From the NCBI GenBank assembly GCA_025056515.1, contig JANWWB010000280.1:1-5021 (forward strand): DNA of 5,021 bases, read 5' to 3'. The stretch is from Anaerolineales bacterium (GTDB taxonomy: Bacteria; Chloroflexota; Anaerolineae; Anaerolineales; Villigracilaceae). Each line of letters opens with the position of its first letter. The first letter of the stretch is position 1. This document shows positions 1 to 5,021 of the stretch, in pieces. Made by a program: the position numbers and the translations under genes. The notes below the pieces were generated by a model. The model did not search any database, was not told the DNA's origin, and saw only the letters and a program-made list of their open reading frames with translations.

Positions 1-54
1 CAGCCGTAGCCCTACTGTGCAAGAGTGTCTCTTCCCCTCTTGGGCGAAACCGTT

Positions 55-60
55 TATACT
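55..60 (+). promoter_or_regulatory. Possible -10 box (TATACT) for recJ
   Basis: TATACT matches the sigma-70-type -10 consensus at five of six positions and would start transcription near position 67. That gives a leader of about 28 nt containing the AGGA at 83-86 and the ATG at 95. No convincing -35 box is present: TTCCCC at 32-37 has the right spacing but is a poor match. The sequence before position 1 is unseen, so recJ may instead be read from an upstream promoter. Confidence 0.3.
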
Positions 61-82
61 CTCGCTCGCTTTCATTCTTGCT

Positions 83-86
83 AGGA
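83..86 (+). promoter_or_regulatory. Shine-Dalgarno AGGA that fixes the recJ start
   Basis: AGGA ends 8 nt before the ATG at 95. The alternative GTG at 17 would add 26 residues (beginning MQECLFPSWAK) that do not resemble a RecJ N-terminus, and only nine bases of seen sequence separate a stop at 7-9 in another frame from that GTG. This supports the shorter protein. Confidence 0.55.
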
Positions 87-94
87 TTGCTCGT

Positions 95-1804
95 ATGGAG
101 ATACCGGACAATCACCGCACGCGTTGGGTTATTTTGCCTCCCCTTACGCCGCTTGCGCGCCAAAATCTTTCAGCCTTTCCACCTATTTTGAGACAAATTC
201 TGTATAACCGCGGTTTTGCGACTGATGCCGAGGCGCGTGCTTATTTGCGTGCCGAAGTGCTCTTTGACACCTCGCCCTGGTTGCTCACCGGGATGGAGGC
301 AGCGGTTAAGCGGCTGGAGCAGGCCCTTGAAGCAAGAGAGGGTATTGTTGTTTATGGTGATTATGATGTAGATGGCGTCACGGCGACAGCTATCTTGACC
401 GATGTGCTCCGTCGCCTGGGAGGACGAGTCCGCCCGTATATTCCTAATCGTTTTGAGGAAGGGTATGGGCTGAATGCCGAAGCTTTGGAGACACTTGCCT
501 CCGAGGGCGCGCAACTGGTTGTAAGTGTGGACTGTGGAATCCGCTCATACCTAGAAGCCCGTAGGGCACGTGCCCTCGGCCTTGACTTGATTATCACCGA
601 CCACCATGAACCGTCTAGCTTGATTCCTGAGGCATTTGCTGTCATCAATCCAAAACAGCCTGGCGATAGGTATCCAGAAAAAGATTTAGCCGGTGTGGGA
701 ATCGCCTATAAACTTGTTCAGGCGCTGAGCGAGCGCTTTGCGGGGCGGTTTGAACCGGATGAATATCTCGATCTGGTTGCTCTCGGAACAGTGGCTGACC
801 TGGCGCCCCTGGTGGGCGAAAACCGCTCTTTGGTGCGTCGAGGTTTGCAGCAGCTGGCGCAAACGCGCTGGCAAGGACTGTTCTCCTTGGCCAATCTGGC
901 CGGAATTTCGCTCAAGAATGTCACGGCTACCCATATCGCCTTCATGCTTGGGCCGCGCCTGAATGCCGCTGGCCGGCTCGAATCGGCGCTGGATGCGCTC
1001 CATTTGCTATTGACACAAGATGTTTTTCAGGCCGGACAGCTGGCACAGAAACTGGAAATCCAAAATCGCGAGCGTCAGGCCTTGACTCGTAAAATCCAGC
1101 AGGAAGCGGAACAATTGGCGTTGGCCGAAGAGCCGGATGCTCCACTCTTGTTTGCGGTACATCCTGAATTTAATGCCGGGGTCGTTGGCTTGGCCGCGGC
1201 TCGTCTGGTTGAGATGTACTACCGGCCGGCAGTTATCGGTCAGCGCGGAGAAAAGACGACACGTTGTTCTTGTCGCTCTATTCCTGAATTTAATATCACT
1301 GCCGCTCTTGACCGTTGCGCCGACCTGCTTATGCAGCATGGAGGCCATGCCGCAGCCGCCGGTTTCACCGTTCGGAACGATAACCTCGACGCGTTGAGTG
1401 TGCGCCTCAAGACGATCGCCCGTGAACAACTTGCCGGTTTGGATTTGCGCCCGACTCTAACTGCAGATATGGAAGTGCAGCTCGCTGATTTACATCCCGA
1501 TCTTCTCAAGTATTTGAGGTATTTACAACCGACGGGTTATGGCAATCCGGAAGCTGTTTTTGTTACACGCGGCGTTCAGGTCAAGGCTGTGCGCGTGGTT
1601 GGTTCGGAAAACAAGCACTTAAAACTGGTCGTCAGCGATGGCCGCTTGACTTTCGATGCAATCGGTTTTCGTCTTGGACACCTTGCTGACCGCTTGGCCG
1701 GACAGGTGGATATTCTCTATACGTTTGAGCTAAATGAATATAACGGACGGTCTTCATTGCAACTCAATCTCAAAGATGTCAAACCTTCTGGCTTGCCGGA
1801 TTGA
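95..1804 (+). CDS. recJ: Single-stranded-DNA-specific 5'-3' exonuclease RecJ
   Basis: RecJ is a cytosolic, metal-dependent nuclease that degrades single-stranded DNA 5' to 3' in recombinational repair (RecFOR pathway), mismatch repair and base-excision repair. The 569-residue product has the full DHH set: DYDVDG at 89-94, VDCG at 145-148, TDHHE at 168-172 and GTVAD at 231-235. These supply the aspartates and histidines that bind the two metal ions. They are followed by GPRLNAAGR (286-294), a long helical stretch, and the DHHA1 domain with HPEFNAGVVGLAAARL (356-371) and GGHAAAAGF (416-424). The C-terminal OB-fold-like part includes GYGNPEAVF (482-490). Length is usual for bacterial RecJ. The frame stays open upstream to a GTG at 17, but I chose the ATG at 95 because AGGA at 83-86 lies 8 nt before it and the RecJ-like opening (RWVILPPL) follows soon after. 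One oddity is Cys391 in RCSCRSI, where the family normally has Gly. Identification is very secure. Confidence 0.97.
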   Translation: MEIPDNHRTRWVILPPLTPLARQNLSAFPPILRQILYNRGFATDAEARAYLRAEVLFDTSPWLLTGMEAAVKRLEQALEAREGIVVYGDYDVDGVTATAILTDVLRRLGGRVRPYIPNRFEEGYGLNAEALETLASEGAQLVVSVDCGIRSYLEARRARALGLDLIITDHHEPSSLIPEAFAVINPKQPGDRYPEKDLAGVGIAYKLVQALSERFAGRFEPDEYLDLVALGTVADLAPLVGENRSLVRRGLQQLAQTRWQGLFSLANLAGISLKNVTATHIAFMLGPRLNAAGRLESALDALHLLLTQDVFQAGQLAQKLEIQNRERQALTRKIQQEAEQLALAEEPDAPLLFAVHPEFNAGVVGLAAARLVEMYYRPAVIGQRGEKTTRCSCRSIPEFNITAALDRCADLLMQHGGHAAAAGFTVRNDNLDALSVRLKTIAREQLAGLDLRPTLTADMEVQLADLHPDLLKYLRYLQPTGYGNPEAVFVTRGVQVKAVRVVGSENKHLKLVVSDGRLTFDAIGFRLGHLADRLAGQVDILYTFELNEYNGRSSLQLNLKDVKPSGLPD

Positions 1805-1837
1805 GTGCCATGGGATGGACAAGCTGTTCGAGTGAGA

Positions 1838-1868
1838 AGAGACTGAGGCTTTAGCAAACTCGGTCTCT
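1838..1868. terminator. Inverted repeat between convergent genes, possible bidirectional terminator
   Basis: AGAGACTGAG (1838-1847) pairs with CTCGGTCTCT (1859-1868) to form a 10-bp stem with one T-G wobble on the + strand and an 11-base loop (1848-1858). It lies in the 82-bp gap where recJ and the - strand glycosyltransferase gene end facing each other, which is the expected place for a shared terminator. Neither side carries a good T-run: the + strand continues CATGATTC and the - strand TCTCACTC. It may therefore be a weak intrinsic terminator, a transcript-end stabiliser, or rely on another factor. Confidence 0.5.
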
Positions 1869-1886
1869 CATGATTCTGGCCAAGTC

Positions 1887-2570
1887 CTAATCAACGAATC
1901 GATACTTCAAGAGGGCCCAGATGGCTTCAAAAGCGTCTTTGAGCTTGATTTTTTTGCCTTCGGTGTAGTCGCGTGGATTGAACGAAATCGGCACCTCAAA
2001 GATGCGGTGCTTGCGTTTGAGAACTTTAGCGGTGAACTCAGGCTCAAAATCGAAACGGCAGGCGCGCAGCGTTAGGCCTTCCAAGACCTCGCGCCGGAAG
2101 ACTTTATAGCCGGTCTCCATGTCGCTTAGGATGGTATCGTAGAGGATGTTGGTGGCCAAGGTGAGCAACTTGTTTGCTACCATATGCCAGAACATGGTCA
2201 CACGGCGCGGCGCGCCGAGGAAGCGCGACCCATAGACGATATCGGCTTTGCCCTCTTGGATCGGGGCCAGCAATGCTGGGTAATCACGAGGGTCGTATTC
2301 TAGATCGGCATCCTGGATGAGAAGCACATCCCCTTGGGCGGCTTTCAAGCCGGTCCGAACTGCAGCGCCTTTCCCTTGATTTTTCTCATGCAGGAGCACG
2401 CGCACTCCTTGCTGCCCATCGACGTGTTTGAGCAGCTCACGCGTTCCATCGGTCGAACAGTCGTCTACAATCAGAATTTCATCCGGAAGACCTGTGGCTT
2501 GGACGCGACGCAGGATTTCTAGAATGGTGTTTTTTTCGTTATAAACAGGGATAATCACAGAGAGTTTCAT
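1887..2570 (-). CDS. GT2-family glycosyltransferase, dolichyl-phosphate mannose synthase (DPM1)-like
   Basis: This is probably a GT-A fold enzyme that moves a sugar from a nucleotide donor to a lipid phosphate such as undecaprenyl phosphate, acting at the inner face of the membrane. The 227-residue protein opens MKLSVIIPVYNEKNT, the standard GT2 start. It has VDDCSTDGT (35-43, nucleotide binding), NQGKGAAVRTG (64-74), the metal-binding QDADLEYDP (86-94), GSRF (114-117), DMETGYKVF (150-158), FDFEPE (173-178) and DYTEGKKIKLKDAF (201-214). The last block resembles the YxEGKKIxWxD box of the DPM/DPG-synthase-like group. There is no C-terminal membrane segment, so this is the soluble or peripheral DPM1 type, not the GtrB/ArnC type with two helices. 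Donor sugar and acceptor cannot be read from sequence. It stands alone on its strand, converging with recJ and diverging from the ATPase gene. No Shine-Dalgarno precedes the ATG: the bases just before it are CCCCCCT. The fold is certain; the substrate is unknown. Confidence 0.93.
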   Translation of the reverse strand: MKLSVIIPVYNEKNTILEILRRVQATGLPDEILIVDDCSTDGTRELLKHVDGQQGVRVLLHEKNQGKGAAVRTGLKAAQGDVLLIQDADLEYDPRDYPALLAPIQEGKADIVYGSRFLGAPRRVTMFWHMVANKLLTLATNILYDTILSDMETGYKVFRREVLEGLTLRACRFDFEPEFTAKVLKRKHRIFEVPISFNPRDYTEGKKIKLKDAFEAIWALLKYRFVD

Positions 2571-2577
2571 AGGGGGG

Positions 2578-2583
2578 ATTATA
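2578..2583 (-). promoter_or_regulatory. Perfect TATAAT -10 box of the glycosyltransferase gene, positioned for a leaderless mRNA
   Basis: Read on the - strand, TATAAT is followed by CCCCCCT and then the ATG at 2570. With the usual distance from -10 box to start site, transcription would begin at or one base before the A of the ATG, so the mRNA would have essentially no leader. This agrees with the absence of any purine-rich ribosome-binding site. Upstream are two -35-like hexamers, TTGACG (+ strand 2605-2610) and TTGACA (2631-2636). The nearer one is 21 bp from TATAAT, longer than the usual 17, but it could work with overlapping boxes such as TATATA (2580-2585, spacing 19). Confidence 0.55.
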
Positions 2584-2604
2584 TATCATAATGCTGAGAA
2601 CAGA

Positions 2605-2636
2605 CGTCAATAGTATAATTGAATCCGCAGTGTCAA
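2605..2636 (-). promoter_or_regulatory. Two tandem -35-like TTGAC boxes with upstream -10 candidates
   Basis: On the - strand a perfect TTGACA (complement of 2631-2636) is followed 26 bp later by TTGACG (complement of 2605-2610). The first has only imperfectly spaced -10 partners: TACTAT at 15 bp (2610-2615) or TATACT at 13 bp (2612-2617). It may form a second, weaker promoter that would give the glycosyltransferase mRNA a leader of about 30 nt. The repeated TTGAC could also be a protein-binding half-site. Only the motifs themselves are seen; their function is inferred. Confidence 0.3.
2614..2619 (+). promoter_or_regulatory. Perfect TATAAT -10 box for the ATPase operon
   Basis: TATAAT on the + strand would start transcription near 2626 and give a leader of about 158 nt before the ATG at 2784. 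The -35 region is weak (TGCTGA at 2592-2597, spacing 16), so an activator may be needed. The box lies 30 bp from the TATAAT on the opposite strand, so the two promoters stand back to back and share their -35 space. Confidence 0.45.
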
Positions 2637-2684
2637 GATTTCGAGATAGGGTCTAGCGAGATTGATTGTGAACAGCCGGTACGC

Positions 2685-2702
2685 TGTATCTGTGTGGATA
2701 CA
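2685..2702 (+). other. Leader hairpin 1 upstream of the ATPase gene
   Basis: TGTATC (2685-2690) and GATACA (2697-2702) form a perfect 6-bp inverted repeat around a 6-base loop, within the presumed 5' leader. It is short enough to be chance on its own, but it precedes a stronger hairpin. Confidence 0.3.
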
Positions 2703-2717
2703 CTCTTCAACCAATCA

Positions 2718-2736
2718 CTTCTCTCGAGGGGAGAAG
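2718..2736 (+). other. Leader hairpin 2 upstream of the ATPase gene
   Basis: CTTCTCTC (2718-2725) pairs with GGGAGAAG (2729-2736), giving an 8-bp stem with one T-G wobble and a GAG loop. No T-run follows, so it is not an intrinsic terminator. The right arm can alternatively pair with AAT/CTTC downstream (2754-2761), and that CTTC can in turn pair with the ribosome-binding site. The hairpin is seen directly; a regulatory role is inferred. Confidence 0.4.
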
Positions 2737-2769
2737 ATTCCTTTCAGGAGAGAAATCCTTCTAAGTTCT

Positions 2770-2775
2770 GGGAGG
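2770..2775 (+). promoter_or_regulatory. Strong Shine-Dalgarno GGGAGG that fixes the ATPase start
   Basis: GGGAGG ends 8 nt before the ATG at 2784, which is good spacing. It favours this start over the in-frame TTG at 2619, which overlaps the presumed -10 box. CCTTC at 2757-2761 can pair with GGAGG (2771-2775, one wobble), so the site may be partly hidden in the mRNA. Confidence 0.75.
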
Positions 2776-2783
2776 TTGGCATT

Positions 2784-4112
2784 ATGGCGCTTCCATCTGC
2801 CTCGCGCAATGTTCCACAGACTGGGTCATTTCTGCCGCCGCCGCTGACGAAGTTGGAGGATACCGGTCTCTCGCTTCTCTGGTTACAAGACCTCGCCCTC
2901 AAGATCCTCTACTATCAAGGATATCTCTCCGGTTTCAAGATGGCCGAAGAATTGGCACTGCCATTTGCTGGGATTGTGGACCAGATTCTCGAAAGCCTTA
3001 AACGGGAGAAACTCATCGAAGTCAAATCTTCGCAGATGGGATTGGGTGAAGGATCGTATCAATATGCGATTACGGGGGCGGGGATTATGCGCGCTCGTGA
3101 GGCGTTGGAACGTAGTCAATATGCAGGGCCGGCGCCGGTGCCAATCGAAGTCTATAACGAGGCGATTCGCCGCCAGAGCCGCAACCGCATGACGATCACC
3201 AGTCGCACAATGCGCCAAATTATGTCTCATCTGGTGCTGTCTGAGAAAACTATCCAACGACTAGGCCCGGCACTCAATTCTGGCACCTCAATTTTTCTCT
3301 ACGGGCCGCCAGGCAATGGTAAAACCAGCATTGCCAAAGCGTTTGGAGCGCTTGGGCTAAGTCAGACGATGTACATCCCGTATGCGCTTTATATTGATGG
3401 ACAAATCGTCAAGTTATACGACTCGGTGAATCATCAACGCGCCCCAGACCAGGACACACAAAGCACCGGCACCGGCAACTTGCGTGCTGGCGCTCGCCGT
3501 GACCCGCGCTGGGTTAAAATCCGCCGTCCGTTTATCATGACCGGCGGTGAGCTGACTCTAGAAGGGCTTGACCTGGTTTTTGACGATGTCCACAAGTATT
3601 ATGAAGCGCCTTTCCAAGTTAAAGCCAACGGAGGCATCCTCTTGATTGACGACTTTGGTCGTCAGCTCGTGCGTCCGCGCGATTTACTCAACCGCTGGAT
3701 TGTCCCTCTGGAAAACCGTGTTGACTATCTTACTCTTCACACTGGGCGTAAAGTTGAGGTTCCGTTTGATGTTTTGGTGGTCTTCTCAACCAATTTGCCG
3801 CCGCGTGACTTGGTAGATGAAGCCTTCCTGCGTCGTCTGCGTCATAAAATCGAAATCGGCGATCCATCGTATGAGGAGTATCGCGAAATCTTTAAGCGAG
3901 TCGCCCAACAGAAAGGCGTTCAATATAGCGACCAAGGCTTGGCGTATTTACTCCAAGAATGGTACATCAAGCGCAACCGTAAACTACGCGCCTCTCACCC
4001 GCGCGACTTATGTGACCAGATTTTGGATATTGCCCGTTATCTCTCGGTGGAGCCGGTCATGAGCAAAGAGATGATTGACCGCGCTGCCCAATCGTATTTT
4101 GTTGAGCTATGA
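2784..4112 (+). CDS. AAA+ ATPase with N-terminal winged-helix-like region, function unknown
   Basis: The 442-residue product is a cytosolic P-loop ATPase; its substrate is unknown. A region of about 90 residues after LPPPLTKLEDTGLS (from 17) looks like a winged helix: helices up to about 75, a strand near LIEV (77-80), then YQYAITGAGIMRAREAL (93-109). The ATPase core has Walker A GPPGNGKT (174-181), a long insert region, Walker B ILLIDDFG (285-292), sensor 1 FSTN (334-337), arginines in FLRRLRHKI (348-356) as likely arginine fingers, and HPRDL (405-409) as likely sensor 2. Strongly family-like blocks include GGELTLEGLDL (254-264), YEAPFQVKANGG (273-284) and LLNRWIVPLENRVDYLTLHT (301-320). Walker B ends DD, not the usual DE. 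I recall this as a conserved but uncharacterised AAA family, distantly like MoxR, found in several phyla. It heads an operon with a phosphodiesterase and a dehydratase. The start is supported by GGGAGG at 2770-2775. AAA+ membership is certain; function is open. Confidence 0.9.
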   Translation: MALPSASRNVPQTGSFLPPPLTKLEDTGLSLLWLQDLALKILYYQGYLSGFKMAEELALPFAGIVDQILESLKREKLIEVKSSQMGLGEGSYQYAITGAGIMRAREALERSQYAGPAPVPIEVYNEAIRRQSRNRMTITSRTMRQIMSHLVLSEKTIQRLGPALNSGTSIFLYGPPGNGKTSIAKAFGALGLSQTMYIPYALYIDGQIVKLYDSVNHQRAPDQDTQSTGTGNLRAGARRDPRWVKIRRPFIMTGGELTLEGLDLVFDDVHKYYEAPFQVKANGGILLIDDFGRQLVRPRDLLNRWIVPLENRVDYLTLHTGRKVEVPFDVLVVFSTNLPPRDLVDEAFLRRLRHKIEIGDPSYEEYREIFKRVAQQKGVQYSDQGLAYLLQEWYIKRNRKLRASHPRDLCDQILDIARYLSVEPVMSKEMIDRAAQSYFVEL

Positions 4113-4861
4113 CTTGGTTTGACCTGCCCACTCCTGTTGTGATTGCCCATCGCGGCGATTCGATGCATGCGCCCGAGAACACCCTAGCGGCCTTCCGCCT
4201 GGCAGCTGAAAACGGTGCCGATGCAATTGAATTTGATGTCAAACTGACCGCTGATGGCGAAGTGATCGCTCTCCATGACCGTACCCTCGACCGGACGACC
4301 GACGGCCACGGCGAGGTACATCGCTTCACCCTGGCTGCATTGCAAGAATTGGATGCCGGCTCTTGGTTTGATGAACGCTATCGAGGTGAGCGCATTCCCA
4401 CCTTATCGCAAATTTTTGAGACAGTTGGCAAACGTCTCTACATGAACATTGAATTGACCAACTATGCTACTCCGAACGATGACCTGGTCGCGCGTGTGGT
4501 TGAACTGGTCAAGAGGCATGGCATGCAAGAACGCGTGCTCTTTTCTTCATTTCTAGCGCGTAATCTACGCCGTGCGAAACGCCTGTTGCCTGAAGTCCCT
4601 TGCGCGCAGCTGGCCTTGCCCGGCTGGATGGGCTGGCCGGCACGGACCTTTGGCTGGCGTGCTCAAGTTGAAGCGCTTCATCCCCACTTAAAAGATGCGT
4701 CTTCGGCGTTGATTGCCCGTCTCCATCGTGTGGGCAAACGCGTCCAGGTCTGGACGGTTAACGAAGAGACCGAAATGCGTTTGCTCATCGAGCGGGGCGT
4801 GGATGGACTCTTTACCGATGATCCGCTCCGTTTGTGCCGTGTTTTGGGGAGGAGCTCATGA
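4109..4861 (+). CDS. Glycerophosphodiester phosphodiesterase (UgpQ-like, cytosolic)
   Basis: This enzyme hydrolyses glycerophosphodiesters from phospholipid turnover to glycerol-3-phosphate and an alcohol, using a divalent metal. The 250-residue protein has the family residues in order: IAHRGD (12-17) with catalytic His14 and Arg15, PENT (22-25) with Glu23, EFDVKLTADG (41-50) with Glu41 and Asp43, LHD (55-57) with catalytic His56, DRTTDG (61-66), and NIEL (113-116) with Glu115. VQVWTVNEE and the closing DGLFTDDPLRL block of the TIM barrel end the domain. No signal peptide or membrane segment is visible, and the length matches cytosolic UgpQ, not periplasmic GlpQ. The ATG shares four bases (ATGA) with the stop of the ATPase gene and only a weak TTGAG precedes it, so translation is probably coupled to the ATPase. 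Substrate head group is not predictable; a lipid phospholipase-D-like role is less likely at this size. Confidence 0.95.
   Translation: MTWFDLPTPVVIAHRGDSMHAPENTLAAFRLAAENGADAIEFDVKLTADGEVIALHDRTLDRTTDGHGEVHRFTLAALQELDAGSWFDERYRGERIPTLSQIFETVGKRLYMNIELTNYATPNDDLVARVVELVKRHGMQERVLFSSFLARNLRRAKRLLPEVPCAQLALPGWMGWPARTFGWRAQVEALHPHLKDASSALIARLHRVGKRVQVWTVNEETEMRLLIERGVDGLFTDDPLRLCRVLGRSS
4846..4854 (+). promoter_or_regulatory. Strong Shine-Dalgarno GGGGAGGAG for the dehydratase gene
   Basis: The motif lies inside the last codons of the phosphodiesterase gene. Its GGAGG core (4848-4852) is 5 nt before the ATG at 4858, which confirms that start. It contrasts with the weak site in front of the phosphodiesterase, so the third gene may be translated more independently. 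Confidence 0.7.
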
Positions 4862-5021
4862 TTCCGGCTGAATGGATCGAGCAAGCGACACGTCGCATCG
4901 CTCCCTATATTCGTCATACGATGACCACGTATGACACCGAACTTGACTTGTATTTGAAGTGGGAAAATCAACAGGTCACCGGTTCCTTCAAAGTGAGGGG
5001 TGCGCTGAATAAGGTGCTCGC
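4858..5021 (+). CDS. Threonine/serine dehydratase, PLP-dependent (5' part only)
   Basis: Only 54 complete codons are inside the window; the gene runs off the right edge. The visible N-terminus, from MIPAEWIEQATRRI to ALNKVL, carries LKWENQQVTGSFKVRGA (33-49). This is the PLP-binding block of the fold-type II threonine/serine dehydratase family, with Lys45 of GSFKVRGA as the expected Schiff-base lysine. Such enzymes deaminate threonine or serine to 2-oxobutanoate or pyruvate plus ammonia. Whether a C-terminal ACT or regulatory domain follows, which would separate biosynthetic (IlvA) from catabolic (TdcB) types, cannot be seen. The ATG overlaps the phosphodiesterase stop by ATGA, making it the third gene of the operon. 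Serine racemase or another relative with the same block is possible. Confidence 0.85.
   Translation, partial: MIPAEWIEQATRRIAPYIRHTMTTYDTELDLYLKWENQQVTGSFKVRGALNKVL

Noticed and set aside
1..16. Possible 3' end of an upstream gene (CAG CCG TAG at 1-9)
   Set aside because: Two codons and a stop are not enough to support a gene call.
17..94. N-terminal extension of RecJ from the GTG at 17, with a slightly hydrophobic stretch (FILSLAFILARIA)
   Set aside because: RecJ is cytosolic, the extension does not look like RecJ, and AGGA at 83-86 sits well for the ATG at 95. A possible TATACT box lies inside the extension.
170..648. Overlapping - strand open frames of 114 and 95 codons opposite the recJ 5' part
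   Set aside because: The two frames overlap each other and the highly conserved DHH motifs on the other strand; neither translation resembles a protein family.
1007..1429. 140-codon open frame on the - strand inside recJ
   Set aside because: It lies fully opposite the conserved DHHA1 coding sequence, its translation has no recognisable domain, and other open frames overlap the same stretch; it is a shadow.
2619..2783. 55-residue N-terminal extension of the ATPase from the TTG at 2619
   Set aside because: The TTG overlaps the presumed -10 box and has no ribosome-binding site, the added residues show no recognisable pattern, and the ATG at 2784 has a well-placed GGGAGG.
2626..2783. Known riboswitch or T-box in the ATPase leader
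   Set aside because: The hairpins do not match any riboswitch consensus I can recognise, and no T-box-like conserved sequence is present; only generic stems can be supported.
2883..3257. 124-codon open frame on the - strand inside the ATPase gene
   Set aside because: It is antisense to the winged-helix-like region, its protein is rich in Arg and His with no motif, and no promoter or ribosome-binding site was seen.
2784..4861. A defence or toxin-antitoxin system built around the AAA+ ATPase
   Set aside because: The partner genes are ordinary metabolic enzymes with intact catalytic residues, and no nuclease, reverse transcriptase, protease or small toxin-like gene is nearby.

Overview
The window is a gene-dense piece of a bacterial chromosome of moderate GC content, with no RNA genes, insertion sequences, CRISPR arrays or phage genes visible. 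Its gene content and protein wording fit a Chloroflexota (Anaerolineae-like) bacterium: the RecJ has SIPEFNITAAL and HGGHAAAAGFTV segments, the AAA+ ATPase has an N-terminal winged-helix-like region, and the dehydratase begins KWENQQVTGSFKVRGA. That assignment is an inference from sequence style, not from a search.

Layout from left to right. (1) A complete recJ-type single-strand exonuclease gene lies on the + strand (95-1804). (2) A convergent gap of 82 bp follows, with a 10-bp inverted repeat that may serve both flanking genes as a terminator. (3) A GT2 (DPM1-like) glycosyltransferase lies on the - strand (1887-2570). It has no Shine-Dalgarno sequence, but a perfect TATAAT sits 7 bp before its ATG, which suggests a leaderless mRNA. 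(4) A 213-bp divergent control region holds perfect TATAAT boxes on both strands, then a possible leader of about 158 nt with hairpins. (5) On the + strand is a three-gene unit: an AAA+ ATPase of unrecognised function (2784-4112), a cytosolic glycerophosphodiester phosphodiesterase (4109-4861), and the start of a PLP-dependent threonine/serine dehydratase (4858 to beyond the window end). Both junctions are 4-base ATGA overlaps, so the three are probably one translationally coupled operon.

How the genes relate. RecJ (DNA repair) and the glycosyltransferase (lipid-linked sugar or cell-surface glycan synthesis) look like independent housekeeping genes. The + strand operon joins an ATPase with a regulatory-looking N-terminus to two small-molecule catabolic enzymes, one releasing glycerol-3-phosphate and one deaminating hydroxy amino acids. 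No shared pathway is evident.

The points most worth a second look are the AAA+ protein (about 107 residues between Walker A and the Walker B aspartates, and DD instead of DE), the leaderless promoter, the structured leader that could hide the ATPase ribosome-binding site, and a Cys in place of the usual Gly in a conserved RecJ motif. I see no clear evidence of a defence system or other wholly new multi-gene system.
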